A stretch of DNA of 64,000 bases from IMG/VR virus record IMGVR_UViG_3300036981_000377, positions 1 to 64,000 of that record; one strand, 5' to 3'. The notes under the pieces are model-generated. The model searched no databases and was not told where the DNA came from. It saw only the letters and a program-made list of their open reading frames with translations. This DNA comes from a virus. This document shows, piece by piece, positions 36,249-43,439 of this stretch (positions are counted from its first letter, which is position 1; each line of letters starts with the position of its first letter). Both the position numbers and the translations under genes were made by a program.

Positions 36249-36947
36249 CTACATATAATGGTCTAGGTCTGTGTCGTCATCGTCCGACTCTTCGGTGTCG
36301 TCGTCGTAATCTTCTTCTTCTTCTTCGTTATACGCTTCCTCGTCGTCTTCGTAGTATTCGGCTTCAAGGAGATCGGCGTCTTCTTCAGTCCATTTTTTTG
36401 TCGGCAGGATTGGCGGCAACATAGAGAACAGCTTCAACAGCGCGTTGACCAACGCACTGTTTGAAAGTTGATTTGTTTGCAACTTTTGATCGTGGATCTC
36501 CTGCATAGCTTTAATCATTTGTTGCCAGTCTGCCGGATGGCCGCTGCTCCAGCCATCGTGAGAAGGCAGATTTTTATCTGTAATTAGAACCTGCTTGGTC
36601 TCCGAGTCTACAAGCTTAAAAAACGACTGCGTAAAAATACCAGCTACTAATTCCGGCGGCGTAACTTCTTTTTTAGCTAACAGCGCTTTAGCCGACGGAG
36701 CAAATGTAGCGCCTAGAGCAGCAAACTTGCTACAGTAAAATAATTGCTGCCCGTGAAGCGTTTTAGCTAGTTTGGTGGCATGAATAGCGCACGTCAAACC
36801 GAGTCCGTCTGGCGCCAGTAAACCACGAATAATTTGCAAAAGATCGTAGTCGCGCTGAATAGCAATACAATACGTTTGAATAAACTGGCGCTCATCTGGC
36901 GACATTTTTGCTTGATCGAAGCCTGACATAACGCCGTCCGGGATCAT
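36249..36947 (-). CDS. Hypothetical protein with extreme acidic C-terminal tail
   Basis: The 232 residues have a globular helical part (RQFIQTYCIAIQRDYDLLQ; IHATKLAKTLHGQQLFYCS) followed by about 40 residues that are almost all Asp, Glu, Ser and Tyr, ending TDLDHYM. Such tails are typical of single-strand-binding proteins, histone-like chaperones and DNA mimics. The position just before the Mre11/Rad50 pair supports a DNA-related job. No SD sequence is obvious, and Met7 (36929) is an alternative start. Confidence 0.6.
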   Translation of the reverse strand: MIPDGVMSGFDQAKMSPDERQFIQTYCIAIQRDYDLLQIIRGLLAPDGLGLTCAIHATKLAKTLHGQQLFYCSKFAALGATFAPSAKALLAKKEVTPPELVAGIFTQSFFKLVDSETKQVLITDKNLPSHDGWSSGHPADWQQMIKAMQEIHDQKLQTNQLSNSALVNALLKLFSMLPPILPTKKWTEEDADLLEAEYYEDDEEAYNEEEEEDYDDDTEESDDDDTDLDHYM

Positions 36948-37029
36948 AGGGTAGTCAATTTATAGGCAACCGCGCACTCATCGAAACACGCTGCTCGCCG
37001 TATGGCGTTCTTTTTGCGCTGCAGTAGCA

Positions 37030-37131
37030 CTAGCGCCGTATTCGTGGACTAGGGCCTGTAAACATCACAATGGCTACGATAACGGCCATCGCGGTCGCAG
37101 CCTGCAATACCGCGCTTAGATTCTCGTCCAT
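37030..37131 (-). CDS. Small membrane peptide, 33 aa
   Basis: An ATG at 37131 preceded by AAGGAAG at normal spacing. Residues 7-25 (AVLQAATAMAVIVAIVMFT) form one membrane span, followed by a short basic end (RIRR). The protein is too small for most gene callers. It follows the 117-residue LLAR-tail protein by 23 bases. A role in the envelope is possible. Confidence 0.45.
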   Translation of the reverse strand: MDENLSAVLQAATAMAVIVAIVMFTGPSPRIRR

Positions 37132-37154
37132 ATCTCTTCCTTTTCGCTGTGGTG

Positions 37155-37508
37155 TCACTCTGTTCGCGCCAGCAGCGAGCGAAGCGTGGCGATTTGCTGC
37201 GAGGTCGGCAGCGGCGATGTGGTGCATTCACAAAAGCCGACTGCGCCTTCCACCGCCTCCCGCTCCGCGTCGGTGATACGCAGTCGGGCAATCTCTGCTT
37301 TTAAATGTTCGACCTCCTTCGACGCGGCTTCTGCTGATTCGCAGGCCGCGCGCCAATCGTGAGCCTTGTCGACAACGCACTGAATTAAAGCCTTCCTGTA
37401 ATCATCTACGGTTGGCATATCGCTGCTGCTAACCGACTTAACACGTTGCCGAGCAATAATGGCGTATGCCTCATCAACGTTACTCATTTGCAAAACCATG
37501 TCACTCAT
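37155..37508 (-). CDS. Short protein with LTxxER...ATLRxLLxRT C-terminal motif
   Basis: A 117-residue protein with a helical/coiled-coil centre (AACESAEAASKEVEHLKAEI) and a C-terminal block: ITDAEREAVEGAV, about 20 variable residues, then ATLRSLLARTE and the stop. The same block ends five other small proteins in this window. I recall such tails from many Planctomycetes and planctomycete-phage unknowns. SD AAGGA precedes the ATG. The function is unknown. Confidence 0.7.
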   Translation of the reverse strand: MSDMVLQMSNVDEAYAIIARQRVKSVSSSDMPTVDDYRKALIQCVVDKAHDWRAACESAEAASKEVEHLKAEIARLRITDAEREAVEGAVGFCECTTSPLPTSQQIATLRSLLARTE

Positions 37509-37520
37509 CGTTTTCCTTTT

Positions 37521-37964
37521 TTATGTTTTATTGCAATACTTGTTTTCGACTGACAGCATGTAGTCGTGTAGCGGTTGATTGCGCGGCCACACAACTTCAC
37601 CCGGATCGCAAATCTCTGCTGTGTCGGCATACCGATAAACTGGTCGTGCCGGATACTCGGTTCCCGCTTCGCACACAACAATACGCTTGTTTTTGTCATT
37701 AATAAGCGGGCCGTGTTCTTCTAAAACTAAACCGGGCGGAGCAGGTTCCAGTTCTTCCTTGGGGCGAACTGTTCCAAAAGGAGCGCCCGTATCCCGGTGG
37801 TACTCGGTGAATAGATATTTGTGTTTGAACTTTTCGCGGATGCCGATAAAACCATTGCTCGCCTGCACGAAAACACCAAAGCCAATATTTCGACTGGACA
37901 GTCTATACACCCAGCCGTTGCGGCACTCGTTGAGCAGAATAGTGTTCTCTCGATTTGGGTTCAT
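37521..37964 (-). CDS. Hypothetical protein, 147 aa
   Basis: Its ATG overlaps the upstream stop (ATGA), and its SD sequence (AAGG) is the Glu-Arg codon pair of the upstream LLER motif. The protein is beta-rich and aromatic (GWVYRLSSRNIGFGVFVQAS; KYLFTEYHRDTGAPFGTV) and includes a PARPVYRYADTAEICDPG segment. No family is recognised, but the compact fold with a bound-ligand look suggests a small-domain protein. Confidence 0.6.
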   Translation of the reverse strand: MNPNRENTILLNECRNGWVYRLSSRNIGFGVFVQASNGFIGIREKFKHKYLFTEYHRDTGAPFGTVRPKEELEPAPPGLVLEEHGPLINDKNKRIVVCEAGTEYPARPVYRYADTAEICDPGEVVWPRNQPLHDYMLSVENKYCNKT

Positions 37965-38479
37965 CTCAACCTTTCTAATAAAGTACGCAGTGTAGCGGCG
38001 ACGGCAATTCCCTCCGGGCCAACATAAAGTTGCGCGACGGCGTGGGCTCCCACATCTAACGCCTCCCGCTCCTCGTTGGTGAGGCGTTCCCGTTCGGGAA
38101 CTTTCCCCGCCTGTTCGCTGGATTCTCTAGCGGCGGCGGCACTTTTCGCGGATTCTGATCCCGTTCGGGACAGCAGCGAGCGAAGGGTGTCGGCTCTTTT
38201 ATAGGCAGTAGCCGCATCGTCATCCGCAATACACGACGCAACTGCCTCCCGCTCCTCGTAGGTGAGACTAATCTCGGCAACGTAGTCCCTGAGGTTGTTG
38301 ATCGCCACACGCAGCGAATCTCTTTCCCTCGCCGTCCACGCCAGTTCACCGCGCAGGCCGGCGATCTCGTCAGCGGCCTCCTCGAATAAATCTCCGCTAT
38401 GCGCAAGGTGCAGCCCACGCCAGTTGCGAAGCCGCGAGACAATATCTCCGTTATAAGCAGCCGGATCAATAGTGTTCAT
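37961..38479 (-). CDS. Protein with two LTxEER...LRxLLxR motifs
   Basis: The ATG at 38479 overlaps the upstream TGA. The 172 residues carry two copies of the tail motif: LTYEEREAVASCI...ADTLRSLLSRT in the middle and LTNEEREALDVGA...AATLRTLLERLR at the end. An Ala/Ser/Glu linker joins them, and coiled-coil helices (EEAADEIAGLRGELAWTAR) lie upstream. It looks like an internal duplication. The last codons supply the SD sequence for the following gene. Confidence 0.7.
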   Translation of the reverse strand: MNTIDPAAYNGDIVSRLRNWRGLHLAHSGDLFEEAADEIAGLRGELAWTARERDSLRVAINNLRDYVAEISLTYEEREAVASCIADDDAATAYKRADTLRSLLSRTGSESAKSAAAARESSEQAGKVPERERLTNEEREALDVGAHAVAQLYVGPEGIAVAATLRTLLERLR

Positions 38480-38727
38480 TTTAACCGCTCCAGCAGCCCG
38501 CAAAGCGCAAGTCTTGCACCTTCAGGGCGTTCTGCGCCAGGAACAGCTGCGTACCAATTAATGACTTTCTGCTCGTAGGCAGATAGCGCTGGCCGCCACG
38601 CAGCTTGTTTTAATGTTACCGTATTTTGCAACTGCTGAATATATTCAATTAGCTCAAGAACCAGTGCAGCGCCTTCTGTTCTTGGTTGCGCAGCAGCCCA
38701 TAATGTAGCTTTGTCGACGATGTCCAT
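38476..38727 (-). CDS. Short LLER-tail protein, 83 aa
   Basis: The ATG at 38727 has GGAG 6 bases upstream, while the ATG at 38739 has none. The protein is helical (LWAAAQPRTEGAALVLELIE) and ends in a diverged copy of the motif: LSAYEQKVINWYA...ARLALCGLLERLK. The codons CTG-GAG-CGG of LLER place a GGAG in front of the overlapping ATGA start of the next gene. Confidence 0.65.
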   Translation of the reverse strand: MDIVDKATLWAAAQPRTEGAALVLELIEYIQQLQNTVTLKQAAWRPALSAYEQKVINWYAAVPGAERPEGARLALCGLLERLK

Positions 38728-38762
38728 AACAGGCTCCATAACTTAAAACGTCAGCCTCCGAA

Positions 38763-38905
38763 TTGATCGGGCGGGAATTGCACCCGCTATGTACCTCACC
38801 GGCATGCTGTGTAGTTCACCCCGTCGGGTTAGGTCAAGCACGTGGCTGTTGGGTACCGGCACACCAAAGCGCCGCCTTAGTCGCTGTCACTAAGGAGCCG
38901 ATCAA
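38763..38905 (-). ncRNA. Possible enlarged tRNA-like RNA
   Basis: On the minus strand an 8-bp closing stem TTGATCGG/CCGATCAA (38905-38898 with 38770-38763) abuts a T-arm-like hairpin GCGGG-TGCAATT-CCCGC (38787-38771) with no spacer, as in a tRNA. After the 5' strand come two bases, then a 7-bp/7-base hairpin CCTTAGT/ACTAAGG (38895-38875), then a CGGC(G)/(T)GCCG hairpin with TTTGG in its loop. About 70 extra bases closed by GTACC/GGTAC fill the variable-loop position. At 143 bases it is too long for a normal tRNA. It lies in a 182-base gene-free gap about 530 bases from a real tRNA. Confidence 0.3.
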
Positions 38906-38909
38906 ACTG

Positions 38910-39401
38910 TTAATCAAAAAACGGAACCGTTTCTTGAAACAAAATACGATAAGCGTTGCCGGGATAATACCAACTATCTGACTGCCACGATACGTGACAA
39001 CCAAGCACTAGCGAAAGATCGCGCGTGGCAACATTTAAAGCCGCTTCGTATTCTTCTGTGTCAGTCGTCGGGTAGGGTTCTAATACGTAACATTCTTGCC
39101 CGTTAATAGTTGTGCAACCAGAATGATCATACAAATCGTCGTGCGCACATAACACGTCTCGGCCTGTTTTAGCGGCAAGGGCTTCTTCTGCCGCAGCAAG
39201 CATAAATAACAATTTTTGCAGCAAATAATCAGCAGAAAAATACTTATGCTCGTTATAGCCTTCCGGCAGTAGTGTTTTTGCCGCTGATACGATTTTTTTT
39301 CTGAGCCATTTTGGCGGCTTTGCCGCTTGGGTTACAGGACTCATTGTCGTTTTAGCGCGAAGTTCTTTGACATAATCTGGGTTCTTTTTTGCTTTTGACA
39401 T
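38910..39401 (-). CDS. Hypothetical protein, 163 aa
   Basis: A basic N-terminus (MSKAKKNPDYVKELRAKTTM) leads to a helical domain (DYLLQKLLFMLAAAEEALAA) and a mixed C-terminus with DHSGCTTINGQECYVLEPYP. It is the first gene downstream of the tRNA-Gln. No family is recognised. Confidence 0.6.
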   Translation of the reverse strand: MSKAKKNPDYVKELRAKTTMSPVTQAAKPPKWLRKKIVSAAKTLLPEGYNEHKYFSADYLLQKLLFMLAAAEEALAAKTGRDVLCAHDDLYDHSGCTTINGQECYVLEPYPTTDTEEYEAALNVATRDLSLVLGCHVSWQSDSWYYPGNAYRILFQETVPFFD

Positions 39402-39431
39402 GATTACCTCTTAAATGTAAAAACTAAACCA

Positions 39432-39502
39432 ATGCCCGACTAGGATTCGAACCTAGACTAAGAGAGCCAAAATCTCTTGTGCTACCGTTACACTATCGGG
39501 CA
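39432..39502 (-). tRNA. tRNA-Gln (anticodon UUG)
   Basis: A complete cloverleaf on the minus strand: acceptor TGCCCGA/TCGGGCA (7 bp), D-arm GTGT-AACGGTA-GCAC, anticodon stem AGAGA/TCTCT with loop TTTTGGC giving anticodon TTG, and T-arm CTAGG-TTCGAAT-CCTAG. The CCA end is not encoded. It is the only standard tRNA in the window and may help read CAA codons in late phage mRNA. Confidence 0.93.
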
Positions 39503-39644
39503 ACCGCGTATGGCGTCCTTACCAGTCCGACTTTCATTGCAGCTAGGGCATGAAAACCTCAAAGCTCAATGACTGTCGTTGTTATTGCCCACAAACGACT
39601 AGGGCACCGGGCTGTAGCAACGAACAGCCTACAGCATGCCTTAC
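39503..39644 (-). other. Non-coding stretch between the DnaQ-like gene and tRNA-Gln
   Basis: I see no gene in these 142 bases. Two small inverted repeats are present: GTCGTT/AACGAC (39575-39580 and 39594-39599) and GGCTGT/ACAGCC (39610-39615 and 39624-39629). They may fold in the 5' leader of the tRNA precursor. No T tract follows either hairpin. Confidence 0.4.
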
Positions 39645-40214
39645 TTAGCTGAGAGCCGGCTCTCCCTTTGATATTGCTACAAATCGCTTGGCAACTTCTA
39701 CTGTTGCTAAGACGTCGTTCATAGCATTGTGCGCATCGCCAGTCTCTATTGAGAAAAGCTGGCGTAACGCTGTCAGACTAAAAAAAGCAGGAATCATTTT
39801 AGTCGTCACGAAAAAGCGCGCTAAAGAAGCTGTGTCTAGCGCAGGATATGCGCAGTATTGCCGCCACATATCTTCGGGCATTAGTTGCGTCCAGATAAAG
39901 TCTAGATCAAACGCAACGTTGTGCCCGGCCGGAATAAGCCGATCGTTATCAGCTAACTCCATGCCAGTGCGTAGAAACAGCTGCAGCTCTTCGCACGCAA
40001 TCTCCGGAGACATCGACGTTTTTGCGTGCTGCACAAGATCTATTTTGTTAACAGAAATTGCGCCGGGATCTACGACATAAACCGGCGGCTTGACTCCGAA
40101 AGAAGTTGTCGTCACGACATTAAAATCGTTGTCGACAATAGCCGCGGCTACTGTTAACAGACTAAACTCTCGCGGGTCCAAGCCGCCCGTTTCCGTGTCA
40201 ATAAATACAAACAT
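39645..40214 (-). CDS. DnaQ-like 3'-5' exonuclease
   Basis: A 189-residue DEDDh exonuclease, probably acting on DNA ends or RNA. The motifs are clear: Exo I IDTETGG (D6, E8), Exo II AGHNVAFDLDF (about 95-105) and Exo III DAHNAMNDVLAT with His and Asp near 160-168. It is a stand-alone domain, separate from the proofreading domain built into the polymerase gene. AAAGGA precedes the ATG. Confidence 0.87.
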   Translation of the reverse strand: MFVFIDTETGGLDPREFSLLTVAAAIVDNDFNVVTTTSFGVKPPVYVVDPGAISVNKIDLVQHAKTSMSPEIACEELQLFLRTGMELADNDRLIPAGHNVAFDLDFIWTQLMPEDMWRQYCAYPALDTASLARFFVTTKMIPAFFSLTALRQLFSIETGDAHNAMNDVLATVEVAKRFVAISKGEPALS

Positions 40215-40233
40215 AGCATCCTTTCAAAGACAA

Positions 40234-40536
40234 CTATTGCAAGTTACGCCTTTCGTGCTCGTCAAGCGCGAATTGCACCATAGCCGGAAGCAGGTCAACG
40301 CTCGTCTGAGAGCCGCCAACGTGCTTGCCGAGGTGCCAAAGAATTGAGCCAATTTCATCATCAGACAAAATTTTGTCGGCTTGTCCGTTATCATCAGAGT
40401 CAGTTTGAAATTTTGCAATGTCCAGAACGCTGACAACATCGAGCACAACGAGCACGTCGGCGTACTCTTCGCGAACTTTTTTCAAAGCAGTGATTGCTTC
40501 CCACGCCCGGTCCCGCTTAAGCTCAGATATTGACAT
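40234..40536 (-). CDS. Hypothetical protein, 100 aa
   Basis: A perfect GGAGTTCCC spacer to ATG. The protein is helical: AWEAITALKKVREEYADVLV, then DEIGSILWHLGKHVGGSQTS and SVDLLPAMVQFALDEHERRN. The pattern resembles small regulatory or chaperone-like phage proteins, but nothing specific is recognised. Confidence 0.6.
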   Translation of the reverse strand: MSISELKRDRAWEAITALKKVREEYADVLVVLDVVSVLDIAKFQTDSDDNGQADKILSDDEIGSILWHLGKHVGGSQTSVDLLPAMVQFALDEHERRNLQ

Positions 40537-40547
40537 GGGAACTCCTA

Positions 40548-40787
40548 TTAATGGACTTCGTGCAGTGAAATAAACTGCCCGTTTTTTACAGAAAGATCTA
40601 CAGCTGCAAAACCGCCGGGTGATTGTACGGCGGCTGTTACGGCTGTGACAAGCTCTTTATAAAGCCGCTTGCCCGCACTTACCCCTAGCTTTGCAGTTAA
40701 AAAACCTTCAAGCATTATTGCTTTACCGGCTTCGTTTTTAACAGTCACGTCATTAATTGTCCACACTGCGGCCTTTTCGTCACTCAT
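40548..40787 (-). CDS. Hypothetical protein, 79 aa
   Basis: The ATG overlaps the end of hldE by 8 bases (ATGAGTGA), so it is translationally coupled to HldE. The sequence (VWTINDVTVKNEAGKAIMLE; KELVTAVTAAVQSPGGFAAV) looks like a small alpha/beta domain. It may assist HldE or simply share its mRNA. Confidence 0.55.
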   Translation of the reverse strand: MSDEKAAVWTINDVTVKNEAGKAIMLEGFLTAKLGVSAGKRLYKELVTAVTAAVQSPGGFAAVDLSVKNGQFISLHEVH

Positions 40788-42288
40788 GGCTTTTTGCCTT
40801 TAATTTGTTCACAAATACGGTTGTGCTGCTATTTGGCACAAGTGCCACAAACACAACTTCTCCGGGTGGTTCTTGCCGACTCACGGCGTCCGCACCGACT
40901 ACAAGCTTATTTACATAATCTGCTCCTTTAACAAGCACGTCTGGTTTTATTGTTTCGATTAAATTTTGCAATACCGAGTTGTCTGCGGTGTCGTCAAAGA
41001 CGCACACAGCGTCGACTACGTCTAATGCGGCTATATTGCCGGCGCGAGTCGTCTGGTCTTGCACAGGGCGGTCAGGGCCTTTGAGCCGCGTTACGTTGTG
41101 ATCAGCGTCTACGGCAACAATGAGCGTGTCGCCGTGCTGCTTGGCCTGCGTAAGAAGCTCTATGTGCCCAGCGTGGAGCAGGTCAAAACAACCGTTGGTG
41201 AACACGATTTTGCGCCCAACCCGTTTATTCCGCGCTACAAATTGCGCTAAATCAGCAACAGCCATAATGCGGCGTACTGGATAGTTTTTGCGCAATACTT
41301 CTCGAATTAACTTGTCGGCGTTTAATGGCTTTGTGCTATTTGTTCGCACCCGTTGGCCAGCCGCAACAATCCCAAACTGCATGAGTTTGAGCATGTCATT
41401 TTCTGTGAGATCTTTAGGCCTATATTTGCCAATTTCTGAAAAGCCAAGAACAAGCCCAGCTAAGAAAGTGTCGCCAGCGCCTACACAATTCCCAGATGAG
41501 TACCGGCGCGGGGTAGGAACAAAGCAAGTCTCGGTGTGCCTGAGGCTATAAAAAACACCAGACCCGCCGTCCGTCACAATTAATAATGGCGTGCGTAAAT
41601 GCACTGACGCTATTTTAATAGCTTCTGTTAACGACTTAAACGGCCCAATCGTATCGGCAAACAGTAGGAACTCCGCCATGTTGAGCTTGATTACGTCAGC
41701 GCCCATGTAGCTGAGCAAATGCTGCGGCTTAGCGTCAACGTAAATTGGCGCTCCCGCAGTGTGCGCGGCGTTCACAAGCATTTTGCGGGTAGCTTCTGAA
41801 ATACACCCTTTGCTGTAATCAGAGACTACTACGCATTTTGATTCTTTAGCTCGAATTAAAAAAGCCTGCTGATAAAATAAAGCAGCGTTTAATTCATTCG
41901 GGGTCTCTGCGTCATGTCGCGCTAAAATGTGCCCATTAGCGTTCACATAGCGCGTTTTTACAGGCGTACAAAAATCCTTAAAAACAGTAATAACGCCACA
42001 ACAACTTACGTTTGCTCTGGCTTGCAGTCGCCTAAGCATTTCTTGCGTTTCTTGACTGAAGTCCACAACAGAGAATGCCGAGACTTTAAATTTGGCCTGG
42101 GCCAACGCTTCAATGACAATGCCCACGCCGCCCGGCTTAATGACGCGGTCGTGAGCTGCGCTAATAAGAGCTACGGCAGCGTGCTCTGCGTTTTTCTTAG
42201 CCGTGTCTACATTCCACCACACGTCAACGAGCAGGTCGCCTATGCAGACGACCTGCCCGCGGTTGGTGTGTTTGCTTTCCGTGCTCAT
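40780..42288 (-). CDS. hldE: Bifunctional heptose-7-phosphate kinase / heptose-1-phosphate adenylyltransferase
   Basis: It should phosphorylate D-glycero-D-manno-heptose-7-phosphate at C1 and, after dephosphorylation, join the sugar to AMP to make ADP-heptose. The 502 residues have a PfkB-type kinase domain (about 11-325) with the GAGDTFLAGL active-site loop (270-279, catalytic D273). A nucleotidyltransferase domain (about 355-495) follows, with FTNGCFDLLHAGHIELL (363-379, HxGH at 372-375), RLKGPDRPV (401-409) and VKGADY (453-458). The layout matches E. coli HldE (about 477 aa). A phage copy is unusual. Its neighbour is an HTH fusion, and HldD lies 11 kb away. Confidence 0.92.
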   Translation of the reverse strand: MSTESKHTNRGQVVCIGDLLVDVWWNVDTAKKNAEHAAVALISAAHDRVIKPGGVGIVIEALAQAKFKVSAFSVVDFSQETQEMLRRLQARANVSCCGVITVFKDFCTPVKTRYVNANGHILARHDAETPNELNAALFYQQAFLIRAKESKCVVVSDYSKGCISEATRKMLVNAAHTAGAPIYVDAKPQHLLSYMGADVIKLNMAEFLLFADTIGPFKSLTEAIKIASVHLRTPLLIVTDGGSGVFYSLRHTETCFVPTPRRYSSGNCVGAGDTFLAGLVLGFSEIGKYRPKDLTENDMLKLMQFGIVAAGQRVRTNSTKPLNADKLIREVLRKNYPVRRIMAVADLAQFVARNKRVGRKIVFTNGCFDLLHAGHIELLTQAKQHGDTLIVAVDADHNVTRLKGPDRPVQDQTTRAGNIAALDVVDAVCVFDDTADNSVLQNLIETIKPDVLVKGADYVNKLVVGADAVSRQEPPGEVVFVALVPNSSTTVFVNKLKAKSHE

Positions 42289-43439
42289 ACAACAATAAGC
42301 GAGACTGACTTATCTCCCAACGGAAACAGATAAACGCCGCATGCCGAAAACTCACGCGGCGTGTCTAACCGCATAAAAATTTGGCCGTTACCAATTTCTA
42401 CCAAAGTAGTCGTGATGTACGGGCGAAATCGGGCCGCTTGTGCCGTCACGATAACCTGCAAATTTGTGTTTGGAATATCGAACGACCGCATTGCTCCGGT
42501 TGCTTGCGTATCATTACGCGCCCAGCGCTCTTTGTCAATGACCTGCACAAGTTTTTCAATGTCTTTTTCAGCCGCAATTAAAGTTGGCACAGATTGGGCA
42601 AAATTCCCGAAAACTTTGTTCAATTTTTCTACTACGTCTACAAGTTCGTTGTCCTCGGCAAGCTGCAAAATCATCGTTGGAACAAACAGCTTGGCGCAGG
42701 CTAATAAATACGGCGGCAATTCACTGGTGTCGTAGTCTTTGGTAGCCGCAAGGCAGAGAGACGCTGCTGGAGTTTTGACGTATTCACCCGTCTCTAAAAT
42801 GACATGCGCGACATCACCCTTGATATACGCCAAGCCCCATAGCTCAGGCCCAAAACCGCCACCCATAAGTTCTCCGCGGTAAATCACGACATGCAGCGGT
42901 TCGAGGTCTATAGCCGCTACCTTATTAGGCGTAAATATTTTCAGAATATTAGCCCTGTAGTTTAGCGCAGGGGCTAGTGCTGCCTGCGTGTTTTGCGCGC
43001 TATCTGCCACAATACCGCGCAAAACATTTTCTTGGGCAATATCCGGATTATCTTGAAGCAAGACTAAAAACGTATAAAGTCCTTCAAGCAAGACTTTGTA
43101 CTTGTCTTCGTCTTGAACGTTATTTTCTGTGAATATGTCAGCGTACGTTTGAGACAAAAGCGTGCTGCTAACTGGAAAATTTACGCTGTTCCACGAAAGC
43201 GCCCCAAGCGCCGTAAATACCTTCGCGGCCGAAGCTTGAAGCTCTGCTCGTTTTGAGCTGGTGTGCGTAAACAATTTTTGAGCGGCCTGCATTAACGCAA
43301 CCGCTAAGAGAAACTCGTCTCGGGATGTGCTTTTGCCATATTGCGCGGCGGCGTAATTAGATACAAGCTCGCTAATCGCTTCGATCGGCTGGGGCGGCTC
43401 GTTGGGGGTGCTCAAGGACTTTGTAGCCATAGCGCTCAT
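42285..43439 (-). CDS. Hypothetical protein, 384 aa
   Basis: The ATG at 43439 has AAAGG 7 bases upstream. An in-frame TTG would add 5 residues. The start overlaps the upstream gene by 68 bases, so both frames are used there. Helical stretches (AISELVSNYAAAQYGKSTSR) alternate with strands (LEPLHVVIYRGELMGGGFG; VAHVILETGEYVKTP). The gene couples into hldE by ATGA. I do not recognise the fold. Given its place between hldE and the HTH fusion it may work with them. Confidence 0.6.
   Translation of the reverse strand: MSAMATKSLSTPNEPPQPIEAISELVSNYAAAQYGKSTSRDEFLLAVALMQAAQKLFTHTSSKRAELQASAAKVFTALGALSWNSVNFPVSSTLLSQTYADIFTENNVQDEDKYKVLLEGLYTFLVLLQDNPDIAQENVLRGIVADSAQNTQAALAPALNYRANILKIFTPNKVAAIDLEPLHVVIYRGELMGGGFGPELWGLAYIKGDVAHVILETGEYVKTPAASLCLAATKDYDTSELPPYLLACAKLFVPTMILQLAEDNELVDVVEKLNKVFGNFAQSVPTLIAAEKDIEKLVQVIDKERWARNDTQATGAMRSFDIPNTNLQVIVTAQAARFRPYITTTLVEIGNGQIFMRLDTPREFSACGVYLFPLGDKSVSLIVV

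Noticed and set aside
37049-37291. 80-residue frame overlapping the LLAR-tail gene
   Set aside because: It lies over the better-supported 117-residue gene in another frame, is Arg/Ser-rich shadow sequence, and has no SD sequence.
39503-39644. Second tRNA upstream of tRNA-Gln
   Set aside because: Two small hairpins occur, but no acceptor and T-arm pairing fits a cloverleaf.
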